64,000 bases of DNA, taken from Meloidogyne chitwoodi. Its lineage: Eukaryota > Nematoda > Chromadorea > Rhabditida > Meloidogynidae. Position numbers and translations under genes: made by a program. A model generated the notes under the pieces. It had not been told where the DNA came from, made no database searches, and saw nothing but the letters and a program-made list of their open reading frames with translations. This document shows positions 34,101 to 43,374 of this stretch, one piece after another. Within the stretch, counting starts at the first letter, position 1, and each line of letters begins with the position of its first letter. The DNA is taken from the NCBI GenBank assembly GCA_015183035.1, contig JACZZP010000004.1, positions 186,001 through 250,000 on the forward strand, written 5' to 3'.

Positions 34101-34860
34101 TTGACTAAAAGTATTGACGGATGGTCCGTTGACGTAAAGTCCATTGACGAAAAGTCGGGGAGCCTTTAATTTTTAAAATTTTGTAGAGATCGTAAAGGTT
34201 ATAATCTAAGCCTAAACTTTCAACTTAATGAGAATATACTCGCAATGCGTTTAATTCTACCCATGGATATTGCTTATGCTACAATATATCTTTTATATAA
34301 TATTATTGCCTTTTTACTTCGTTCTTATAAAGAAGAACTTACTCAAGCAAATTATGTATTTTACTACAATATAATAAATATGGTAATTAATTAATTTAAA
34401 TTAATTTTTAAAATATTTTGGACAGTTGAGTCTTGAAAAAAAGTTTTTTTTCTAATTTTTGGTACTCTGAGTTATGCGTCCAAATGTCCGCAAGTTTTGT
34501 CCGCATAAATTTGCTTCTTTCGTTAAAGGAAATGTGTTCTTATAAATTTATTTTAAAAGAAATAATTCCATTAAAGAAAATAAAAATATGAATTAATGCG
34601 GATAAAACTTGCGGACTTTTGGGTAAATAAAAGAAAATTTCCCATTTTTTCAGTTTAGGAAAAAAATTTTCTTCTTTAAATTAAAAAATAAATAAAAAAA
34701 TTTTCAGTTACAATATTTATATATTGCTTTAACATTAATTGTCTACATTCGATTTATCAAGTTTATAAGAAAAAATCAAAAGAGAACAATGGAATCAACA
34801 CAAATACGTTTAGAACATGCTCAAATACATTTTAAAGAATTGGAGAAGCAATGGGGATAA
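31105..34860 (+). CDS. Sra/Srab/Sre-superfamily chemoreceptor (7TM GPCR), 6 exons, complete
   Basis: Predicted exons are 31105-31299, 31691-31765, 31814-32020, 33124-33332, 34187-34382 and 34708-34860, with consistent phase, giving 344 residues, a normal length for this receptor group. TM1 is LLRVSLILLFIILALIFELI. Exon 3 holds the class's CIMLERLRATLFLDRYE motif after TM3. Exon 5 carries the loop motif NLSLNFQLNENI, which precedes TM6. The C-terminus is a charged helix (TMESTQIRLEHAQIHFKELE). The intron after exon 4 needs a GC donor (CAAG|GCTAGT) to hold the frame. Predicted nematode chemosensory receptor, ligand unknown. Intron 1 has a tRNA-like sequence, intron 3 a 780-bp palindrome and intron 4 a nested TIR element. 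Confidence 0.85.
31470..31563 (+). pseudogene. tRNA-like sequence with intron-like insert, probably pseudo-tRNA
   Basis: It has a perfect D-arm (GCTC AGTCGGTA GAGC), an anticodon stem CCCGA/TTGGG closing a 29-nt loop (consistent with an intron-containing tRNA) and a T-arm GCGGG TTCGATG CCTGC. The acceptor stem pairs poorly in the standard register, so identity and function are uncertain. It lies on the coding strand in intron 1 of the Sra/Sre-type receptor. The B-box GGTTCGATGCC is good. Confidence 0.5.
32090..32215. repeat. Simple repeat, ACAAAAATACAT type
   Basis: Irregular tandem CACAAAAATACATGAAAA units. Both strands show long spurious ORFs here. It resembles the tract at 16195-16305. 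Confidence 0.6.
32281..33058. mobile_element. Long palindrome built of tandem 'TATGAGTCCAATCGAACAT' units
   Basis: The termini GGCTCTACTTCACTTTATGA and TCATAAAGTGAAGTAGAACC are inverted. The left arm repeats a unit of about 20 bp, TATGAGTCCAAxxxAA; the right arm repeats its inverse (GGACTCATAA) about twelve times. It lies in intron 3 of the receptor. The terminal GGCTCTAC is shared with 29537-29912, and the unit with 28637-28895. Confidence 0.8.
33423..34165. mobile_element. Outer TIR element 'GTCAACGGACTTTTCGTCAAT'
   Basis: The left end (GTCAACGGACTTTTCGTCAA at about 33430) is mirrored by TTGACGAAAAGTCCGTTGAC (about 34070-34090) and further GTCCATTGACGAAAAGTC repeats. It contains a second palindromic element at 33500-33870. 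It lies in intron 4 of the receptor. Confidence 0.65.
33500..33870. mobile_element. Nested palindromic MITE 'GGGACGATTCAGTCGGC'
   Basis: The ends GGTAGGGGACGATTCAG and CTGAATCGTCCTTTACC have inner GAGTAGC/GCTACTC pairs. The flanks share TTAAAAAG on both sides. It is inserted in the element at 33423-34165. Confidence 0.7.
34480..34630. mobile_element. Palindrome 'GTCCGCAAGTTTTGTCCGCA', copy 1
   Basis: TGTCCGCAAGTTTTGTCCGCA on the left and TGCGGATAAAACTTGCGGAC on the right are inverted. Other members of this CCGCAA family are near 13840-13895, 16845-16890, 36885-36915, 43935-44160, 57604-57832, 59215-59285 and 61858-62056. Confidence 0.65.
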
Positions 34861-35700
34861 TTTAAATTTTTCTTCTGATTTTTTCAAAGTATTCTGAAAA
34901 ACCGAAAAAAAAAGATTTATTTAAATAATTAATTTTTTGCCTTTACTCCCTTGAGTAGAAAGAAGGTGAGTAAATTCACACAATGATCTTCTAGATCGCC
35001 TATCTCAGTTTAAATGCATCAAATGGACTTCTCGATGGAAACAAATTTAGGCCATTGTCTGATCTATCTTTAGACAAAAATTGAGAATTTTAGGTACCAA
35101 ATATAAGAAGTTGTGTTCAATCAAAGTTTTGGGGTATGAGCCACCAATTTCGTTTTTCGAATTTCGCTAAATTTTTTATGTTTTGTATTTATTCAAGTTT
35201 CTTTTTTTATTTTATAATGTTGTTGAAAATGTTTTAATGCCATAGGAGACAGAAAAAAAAGAAAAACGTCCTTTTTCGTCTGATATACTCTTTTATTGCC
35301 ACATGTTTGCACTTTATTAAAAATGTAAAAAAAGTCATATGCCAATAAAAAGTCGCGAGAATGTATTTGCTACCACACAGATTGGAAAATTTGGCAATGA
35401 TAGAGAGACTATAGAAGGCAGGGAAGGGCAAACGCTACTTCACCTCCTCTTAAAGAAAATCTAACCCCAACCTCTTTCCATTAAAGAAAAATCGCTTCAT
35501 TTAAATTTTTAATTTTCCTACCCATGGGCTTTAAAATAAAATTAAAAAAGAATTTTTAAATAAATTTTAATTAATTAAAAAATTAACCTCTTTTTTCGGG
35601 GAGAATTTTAAAATAATTTTTAAAAAGGAAAAAATTATTAAATTATTTTTATATTTTTTTTGTGTTTAGTCCGGGTATTATTTTTTAAATTATTTTTAGA
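34861..35700. other. Intergenic, A/T-rich
   Basis: Short gap between two plus-strand genes. The minus-strand ORF at 35234-35431 lacks any family signal. Nothing else supported. Confidence 0.4.
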
Positions 35701-37188
35701 ATGAAAAAATTAATTTTATTTTTGTTTATTTATTCTGCCGGTATTAATTGCCGTCATAACGGAGAAATGGAAAAACTGAAAATCCAAAATTCTCAAGTTC
35801 AAGAAAAAACTGTTATTAATAGCGAGAAAATTTATAATGAAAATCTAGTTGAAGAATTGAAGGGAATGATTAACTATATTGAGGTTAAAATAGTAAAGGT
35901 TGATGAAAATGTAAGTAATGCCCAATTTTAATTAGAGGTCGTTGCGGGACGAACAGAATCCAGAAAGGGATATTGCTAATCTCAATCCCCAACTTTTTGG
36001 AGTTGCGGGGGATTGCGAAATTTTTGGAAGATCAGTCCCTTAGATCCTGTAAAGGTTTTTAAATATAATCAGACATGTATGATCTGTCATTTAAAAAAAA
36101 AATGGGAGAAACAAAAAAAGATAACACAACTTTTAGAGCAACATTTTATTTTAATTAATATTTTTAATTTTTTTTACTTCAATTAAAGGACCAAAACCTT
36201 GAAAATATCGGCAAATTGATAAATTTTGTAAAAACGTTTTCCTTAACAAAGGTGCACAAAACAATTGAAAATATCCCAATAGTTAAACAAGTAGCTCAAG
36301 GGCTTTATGAGTATTACATAAAAAATGAGACAGATTCAAAGCTTGTTGAAAAATTTGAAAATGCAGTAATTATTAAATTGGAAAATATTGAAATAAATGA
36401 GTTTAAACAAACTTTGGAAAATTTGTGGAAAAACTTGATTGCGGGAGAAAAAATAAAAGATTTGGACATAAACATGGCAATTGAAATATGGAAATCGTTT
36501 GCTATTGGAAAAATGTCAACTTTTGAATGCACCCATAAATCAAAAAATGAACTTAAAGGCATGTAAACTTTTAAATTTAAAAATATTTAAAAATGATGTC
36601 TTTTAATTCTCAATTATTTAAGTAAAAGATAAAGCAACTTTAACGATAAAAATTTTAAAAAATTTTGAGTGCACCCCCGACCTTTCGGTACTCAAATTTC
36701 AGAGAACGGGAATCATCGGGGGCTGCGTGTCGGGTAATCACTGATGGAAAAGTTGCAAATTTCCACGGCACAGGGTCGTGAACTACACTGATAATATGTA
36801 AAACTGACACTAATAGACTCTCTAAACAAAAAATATCCTTCATTAACTAACGTTTGTCAATATATTTGTGTATTTTTCTGTTATTCAAAAAGTCCGCAAC
36901 TTTTATCCGCAAGTGTCATAAAATGAGAAATTCCCATTTATAAATAATGTCATTTGGTCTCCTCTATAGCATAAATATAAGCAGACTTTTATTAAATAAA
37001 TAATTTTTTTAACAATTTTAGATTTACCAACACGTTTCCAACGTCTTATTCGCAGAAAACGTGATAACGAGGAGTGTCTTCGATGTAAACATAAAGTCAT
37101 GTGTGCGGCACTTGGTATAGTATCGACAATTGGAGTAGTAATCCTCTTTCTTGTTATTATACATCATTTGAAAGCTTTTGGTGCTTGA
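35701..37188 (+). CDS. Secreted or type I membrane protein of unknown family, 4 exons
   Basis: Predicted exons are 35701-35910, 36189-36558, 36623-36733 and 37022-37188, giving 285 residues with consistent phase. Residues 1-18 are a signal peptide (MKKLILFLFIYSAGINC). The ectodomain is helical and Lys/Glu-rich, with QVAQGLYEYYIKNE and FKQTLENLWKNLIAGEK. Exon 3 is more G+C-rich and holds FECTPDLSVLKFQRTGIIGG. Exon 4 has a basic segment (FQRLIRRKRDNEECLRCKHK), then a membrane span (ALGIVSTIGVVILFLVIIHH) and a six-residue tail. Intron 2 requires a GC donor (AAAG|GCATGT); the alternative GT donor two bases on (AT|GTAAAC) gives frameshifts. Family unknown; a surface or secreted protein is likely. 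It is followed by a large MITE. Confidence 0.65.
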
Positions 37189-37266
37189 AGGAAGTTATTT
37201 TATGAAAAACGAACTTGTGTGATTTACATTTTTTATGATTTGAAGTTTTACTCTTTTTATTAGTAT

Positions 37267-38645
37267 CACAGCACTTTCACCCCGTTGACGCACGCGCGAA
37301 AACTACTTGTTTACTATTTCCTTTTTCTCTTGTTCTCTAATTTGCTCTCTTCCTTTCACATAATCTTTTCTTTACGAAAAAGTATGTAAACTTTAAAATC
37401 CAATATCTCGAAAACCGCTTATACGATTTTAAATCTGTCTTACCATTTTATAGATAATTGTTTCAAGATTTTGTTTAAAAAATTTCATAGGCTCATATAC
37501 ATTTTTTACAGAATTAATACAGCTTTAATTTCAAATGAAAACAAGAGCAAAAAATGGTAAGAATGCGCATTAATAAGTGTAGTTTTGACCAATTATTATG
37601 TAACTCATCAAAATGAGTCGTCTGAAACTAAAATAAAAGAGATTGGAAAGATTTGAAGAAAATTATGATCAAAAACATAGTATATGATCAGGATTTTCAA
37701 AAAGCCATAACTTCTCCAACTGAAGTTATTTTTTCTTACAATTTTGTAGAATTACATAGTAACGATAGGCTAAAAAAATTACAAAATAGGAAAAAATATG
37801 AATCTGAGGATCCTTTGTTGTAAGAGCTCCCAATTTTCATCATAGTCGGTGAAGCTAAAATTAAGGAAATCAAAGGTTATTTAAGAAAAATTTATATGAG
37901 ATTGTTCAATTTTTAATGTTGAGTCGATTGAAACAAAAATTAAAGTGATCTGACAACTTTCAAGAAAGTTATGACCAAAAAAAGAAAATTTTCACTGATT
38001 TTCAAAAAATCATAACTTCTCCAAATGAAGTTATTTTTTCTTGAAATTTTGTAGGATTACATAACAATATTAGGGCTACAAAATTGCAAAATTGGAAAAA
38101 ATATGGACCAGGGAATCCTTTGTTTTAGAAGTTCCCAATTTTCATCGAAGTCAGATAAAACAAAACTGAAGAGATCAATTATTTTTCAAGAAAAATTTAT
38201 ATATATTGTTCTATTTTCATCGCTGAGTCGATTAAAACCAAAATTAAGGTGATTGAATAACTTTGAAGAAAGTTATGGCCAAAAATATGGCAATTTTAAT
38301 CGGTTTTCAAAAAATAATAACTCAGTTAAATAAGTTTGTTCACAGCTCAAAATTTGTAGAATTGTAGAAAAGATAAAGTGCTACAACTATACAAAATTTG
38401 AAAAAATTTGACGAAGAATTTCTCATATTATAAGTTCCTAATAATCCCCCTTATACGAGAGAGATTTCTCTCATTGACCATTTTATAGCTTTTCTCTTTG
38501 CTGACATTTTTTATTTTCCTTTATGAAGTCAAACGTAAGAGAGATAACGTGTATTAAAGAAAAATAGATTCAAATTTTGGCGTTATGTCAAAGGAAAAGA
38601 TTTAGCTAGTTTTCGCGTGTGCGTCAACGGGGTGAAAGTGCTGTG
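37267..38645. mobile_element. 1.38 kb TIR element with three ~305 bp internal tandem repeats
   Basis: The termini CACAGCACTTTCACCCCGTT and AACGGGGTGAAAGTGCTGTG are perfect inverted repeats, flanked by TAGTAT on both sides (37261-37266 and 38646-38651). Inside, units starting near 37614, 37920 and 38224 share TGAGTCG(A/T)(T/C)TGAAAC and CATAACTTCTCC, a period of about 305 bp. No transposase domain was recognised. The 6-bp target duplication does not fit hAT. Confidence 0.8.
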
Positions 38646-38650
38646 TAGTA

Positions 38651-38924
38651 TGGTTGTTCAAAAATGCACGAACAAATTGTCATCTGACTGACCACTGTCT
38701 CTCCGAAGGTTAACTTAATCTCTCGTTTGTAAGAGACGTAGAAAAGTAGTAGTCATTAGAGAAAATATTATAAAATGAAAAGGAATTGTAAAAAAAGAAC
38801 TTTGCATATTTTCTCTACTGACCATTACTTTTCTGCGTCTCTTACAAACGAGAGATTAAGTTAACCTTCGGAGAGACAGTGGTCAGTCAGATAACAATTT
38901 GTTCGTGCATGTTTTGAACAACCC
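38651..38924. mobile_element. Palindromic MITE 'GACAGTGGTCAGTTA', copy 1
   Basis: Inverted arms: GTTGTTCAAAAATGCACGAAC and GTTCGTGCATGTTTTGAACA, with inner CTGTCTCTCCGAAGGTTAAC. It starts immediately after the previous element. Copies 2 and 3 are at 45433-45718 and 60437-60710. Confidence 0.8.
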
Positions 38925-39289
38925 TATTTATTTATTAGTCTTCTCATATTTTTAAACGAGCATCGAGAGTTTTTGAGAGGTTTAAGCTTCCTTATTGAAA
39001 CTTCCTAGCGAAAACTTTCGTACAACATTTGAGCATAATTTACTAAAGTTTCGGTAGTTAAGATCCACTGATTTATCATTCTTTAATTTAATTGAGAATT
39101 TTAATTTAAGAACGCTCGTCTCGATTGCTTGTATTTTTTTCTATAAATTTCCTTTTTCATTCTTTATTTTTTAAATGATCATTTTAAAAATACCTTTTTT
39201 AGATAAAAGCTTTTATTTTTCAAATTATTAACTTATATCTAAACTTTTATAAAAAATAGTTGAGTTCAATCTTGCAAAGACAAAGAGAG

Positions 39290-39905
39290 AATATTAAAAA
39301 AGAAACAGGCGATTGACCAACATTTGCGGCTGAGACGTTTGCGGCCCCTACAGTTGTAGCACAGACTTTTGCGGACATTCCTTGTTCGACTTAGACCGGA
39401 AGCTCTTTTTTGGTATCATTCGACTCAGCTCGATGAGCTCTTTCGAAAGATATATATATTTTCAAGATTGGAATTTTGACCCTTAATACAATGTTTCCAA
39501 TTTTTTTTTTAAATTCCGGAACCGCAAATGTCTCAGCCGCAAATGTCGAACCAACCAACGTGTCGTAAGCTCCACTGTTTTATCATTTTTTAATTTAATT
39601 GAGAATTTAAGAACGCTCGTCTCGATTGCCTGTTTTTTAAAGTAGTTTTATTTTTTCTATAAATTTCCTTTTTCTTTCTTTATTTGTTAAATGATCTTTT
39701 TAATTTTTTAGATAAAAACTTTTATTTTTCAAATTATTTTAACTTATTTAAACTATGTTTTTGATATCATTCGACCCAGCTCGATGAGCTCTTTCGAAAG
39801 ACATTTATATTTTCAAGATTGGAATTTGGACCCTTAAACAGAATGTTTCCAAACATTTTTTTTAATTTATGAACCGCAAATGTCGGGGCCGCAAACGTCT
39901 CAGCT
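39290..39905. repeat. Direct duplication with 'CGCAAATGTCTCAGC' ends
   Basis: Two related units (about 39010-39540 and 39560-39905) share AGAACGCTCGTCTCGATTGC and CATTCGACNCAGCTCGATGAG. Both are bounded by GCGGC(C/T)GAGACNTTTGCGG-type ends. Probably nested or duplicated TIR elements. Confidence 0.5.
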
Positions 39906-40054
39906 GTAACTGTTACACCAACTAAGCCAGGGATGGGCAACTTTCGTCTTTCGTATTATTTCGTATTTTTAGACCAATTTTATTTCGTATTTCGTCTTTC
40001 GTATTTTTGGACGAAATACGAAATTTTTGAAATTATGAAATTTTTAAAATTTTG

Positions 40055-40975
40055 CAGGCGTGTGCACGGACACGGATAATATCCGGATATCCGCGACACG
40101 GACGGATACAAATTTTTTAAAAATCAGAAAGACACGGACGGATACGGATATGAGGTCGATATCCGCGGATATCGGTAATATCCGTCGCTGAACATAATAT
40201 GTAACCCTATGCCTAACTACCTATTTAAATATTTTTTCTCATGTTCACTCCCACAATTTATTTTTTCATGTGAGAAGATAAGAAAAGAGAATTTTTATAT
40301 ATAATTTACTTGTGATTTCCTTGAGTGCATCGATGGTTGAGTGGTTAGTGCGTTAGCCTATTTTATTAAATTGGTTTGGGCTAGAATCCACTATTATAGA
40401 AAAGGTGTACGTTAATTTAGATATTTTTCTTTGTTTTAAAAATTTTTCAAGTAAAATTAGGTCTGAAATTTTCGCCTTTGACACTAAAAAAATCGTAATT
40501 TTTGGCAACACAGGTTTAAAAATTTTAAAAATTTTTTGCCTGCGGCGCTAAAAGAGTATATTTTTGGCAAGTAGGGTGTAATAAATTAAAAAATTTTTAC
40601 ATGCGGTGCTGAAAATGGTGAATTTTTGCCAAATAAGTTGCAATCATTTTTCAAAATTTTCGCCTGCGGCGCTAAAAAATAATTTATGAAAATTAAACAA
40701 CTCGACACTTGCGCTCAACCTGGAATAACCCTGTTTGAAATACTTTTCTCAGCATAGAAAAATAATCTATTTTAAAATTTTTAAAACTTTTCATACATAA
40801 AAATATCCCCCTCCAAAACCTCTTAGCTTTAATCATTTTGAGAAAAAGCGGATATATCCGCGGCTACTCGCGGACGGATACAGCAAATTTGGACGCGGAT
40901 ATAAAACGGATACGGATATAGACCCCACGGATATATCCGGATATGGATACGGAAATTCGTGTCCGCACATGCCTG
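40055..40975. mobile_element. Inner hAT-type element 'CAGGCGTGTGCACGGACACG' carrying a tRNA-like core
   Basis: The termini CAGGCGTGTGCACGGACACG and CGTGTCCGCACATGCCTG have arms of GGATATCCGCGGATA repeats. The flanks share ATTTTG. The centre (about 40240-40700) is homologous to the centre of 23118-23809, although the terminal repeats of the two elements are unrelated. Confidence 0.8.
40325..40398 (+). repeat. tRNA-like sequence (SINE-like head) in element core
   Basis: It has the A-box-like TGGTTGAGTGGTTAG and a degenerate B-box GGGCTAGAATCC. Downstream, to about 40690, there are repeats of TTTTGGCAA and GCCTGCGGCGCTAAAA, as on the opposite side of the copy at 23476-23549. Not a functional tRNA. 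Confidence 0.6.
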
Positions 40976-41819
40976 ATTTTGAAATTAAAAAAATTTTTGG
41001 GGTAGTTTCGTATTTCGTAATTTCGGTACTTTTGTAATTTCGTATTATTTCGTGTTTTTGAGCCTTTTTTATTTCGTCTTTCGTTTTTTATTTAGGTTTC
41101 GTAAATTTCGTATTTCGTCTTTCGTATTTTATTTTCCAATTTTGCCCATCCCTGAACTAAGCTAACGTATAAAGAAAACTATGGCTTATCCTTCTGAGCA
41201 AAAAAGTTTTTCCAACGATTTTTTACCAGTTTAAATTGATCTTTATAATGATGCTTTTGGTCTTATTCCGCTTAGTTTAAAGTGTCATTTCGATGAGCTA
41301 TAAATTCTATTTTCGAATTTTTCACCTCAAAAATGAGTTTACTCCCCCCTATGGTTTTCGTTAATTCAAGGAGCCTGTATTGTGGCTTCTGGAAATTTTC
41401 TGACTAATAGCCTTTTATAATAAATTAAATATCATACCCATAATAAAACTTTATAAATTTTGTTTACAATTTTACAAATTAAAAAATGTTAAATGTTCAG
41501 TTTAAAATTAGAGAACAGAGGTATTAGATTCCTACGGGAATTTTTGAAATCCCAAATAAAGAAATATTTATCTTTTTTTGATAAGAGTTTTGTTCTGATT
41601 TCTTTTTTAAAATTCCCATATTTAAAATTAAATCTTGATGGTCTCTAATTTAAACAAAGTAATTTATATCATAATGTTAGGGATATTTACAAAAAGTTTA
41701 AATAACCAAATGCTAAAAATAAAATAGAAATATCTTCATAAATGAAAAGGGCTGGGGCATCAGTAAAGTAACCTTAGTAACGCCAGTTCAGTAGCGAGTA
41801 AAGGGGGACATGTCAGCAC

Positions 41820-41995
41820 AAGGTAAGTGGGACATTTCAATACCAGGTAAAGAGGCCATTTCAACACCAGGTAAAGAGACCATTCAGTACGAGGTAAAGA
41901 GGCCATTCAGTACCAGGTAGATAGGCCATTTCAGTACCAGGTAGATAGGCCATTTCAGTACCAGGTAAAGAGGCCATTTCAGTGAGGCCATTTCA
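41820..41995. repeat. Minisatellite, ~24 bp unit
   Basis: About seven tandem copies of CAGTACCAGGTAAAGAGGCC, followed by ATTT, with substitutions and one-base slips. Noncoding, in the transposon-rich gap. Confidence 0.8.
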
Positions 41996-42464
41996 ATACC
42001 ACAAATTTTTCCCAAAATTTTTATATTTTCCTGGTGAATGATACTAAAATTAAAAGAATATAAATGAGAAATAATTTAAGAAAAATGAGAAAAAAATAAA
42101 AAGAAAAAACTACTATTTTTATATAAAATTTTATTGGTACTGAAATGACTGTAATGAGATGACCAATTCCGCAATAAACACATTTAACGATTTCTTTTTT
42201 AATATGATACAGTAAACCGCAAACTTTTCATCACTAAACTTGTCACTTAATAAATAATCTAATGGGAAGAAATTTGATAAGAAAATCCAAATCCTTGTTA
42301 AACTGCTTTAGATGGTAAAACAAGTTTATATAAAAAAGTCTGGAAGTAAACTGGCGGGAACAGAAATATCCCCTCATTTTAACAAATTTTTTCAAAATTA
42401 ATTTATAACTTTTCGGATATTTAAATTTTTCTCTAATTATCTCTATTAACTCGTTTATCTACTT

Positions 42465-43330
42465 AGGGTGAGTCATAAAAAATGAGCCACCTTAAAAAAA
42501 CTTAAAAAAACATGTTTTCATTGGAATCGGATGAATCAAAGTCAATCCATTCGATGAAATACATTGTCCCTATAAATCTGGCAGCTTTTAAACTTCATTT
42601 TTGTGCCAGCTTGCCGATTTATACCAAAAAATTGCTGACAGACGTCCCCTAATTATCGAGTTGTATTCCGCGAAGGAAACGCTTGAGCGGACCGAACAAA
42701 AATTAATAATATAGGGGAAGATTAGGGCTATAAGCATGATGAGAGAGAAGTTCCTATCCCAGCTTCTGAATTTTTTAGAGAGCAATATGCAAAAACGTGG
42801 TCGCCGACGTCAACCTGAGGATTACGAAAATTTTTGTGTATGGCGGAAATATAGTTGACAATTAAGACCCGAGTACTTTAAGCATTTTAAAAATACTTTT
42901 GGTGGGATTCTTTTCGATGGCTTCGAGTACTGCTTCAAATCCGCCGAGGCTAGGCGTAAAAGCTTAGGTTGCGCTAGAGGCTCGTGTAGCCGCCCATTAA
43001 TTTTTTTAACCATTTTTTCTTTGTAGAACTATAGATAACATCCTAGACTAACGCTCTATTAATGTTTTTGGTTGCCTTTATCACTGTAAGCCCAGCTAGA
43101 ATTTTTTAGGCATGCGCGCGCGAACTTGGTTATTTGGCTGCATTTTTCAAAAATCAGTAACAAATCGTATAAACTATATAAAAATAAAATGTAAATGCCA
43201 TTAGGAAGTTCTAAGTGTAAGCTATCGAATGACATATAGAACTTTCTAAATGGACCAGTAACAGTGAAGATAAAAATTTTCTTGTAATGCAAATTCGAGG
43301 TGGCGCATTTTTTATGACTCACCCTAAGTA
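42465..43330. mobile_element. ~865 bp TIR element 'TTAGGGTGAGTCATAAAAAA'
   Basis: The ends TTAGGGTGAGTCATAAAAAA and TTTTTTATGACTCACCCTAA are perfect inverted repeats. The interior is more G+C-rich than its surroundings and has several short broken ORFs on the minus strand (42588-43322). This looks like a decayed transposon with a former coding region, perhaps a Tc1/mariner-type element given possible TA flanks, but no DDE motif could be read. Confidence 0.7.
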
Positions 43331-43374
43331 ATAAGAAAACTTAATTTTTAAATTACGTTTAGTGATAAAAAGTT

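Larger units (their letters stand above)
39928..41154. mobile_element. hAT-type element 'CAGGGATGGGCAA' with perfect 8-bp TSD and nested elements
   Basis: The ends CAGGGATGGGCAA and TTGCCCATCCCTG have arms of repeated TTTCGTATTT. AACTAAGC is duplicated exactly (39920-39927 and 41155-41162). It contains another hAT-type element at 40055-40975. It shares terminal sequence with the 203-bp MITE at 21451-21653. No transposase. Confidence 0.9.

Noticed and set aside
36655..36843. Minus-strand ORF over exon 3 of the 285-residue gene
   Set aside because: The plus-strand exon connects in phase on both sides; the antisense ORF has no splice context.
41820..41995. Possible CRISPR-like array
   Set aside because: Units are contiguous with no unique spacers; it is a minisatellite in a eukaryotic genome.
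42588..43322. Consecutive minus-strand ORFs as genes
   Set aside because: They lie inside a TIR element (42465-43330) and are broken; no conserved transposase motif could be read.
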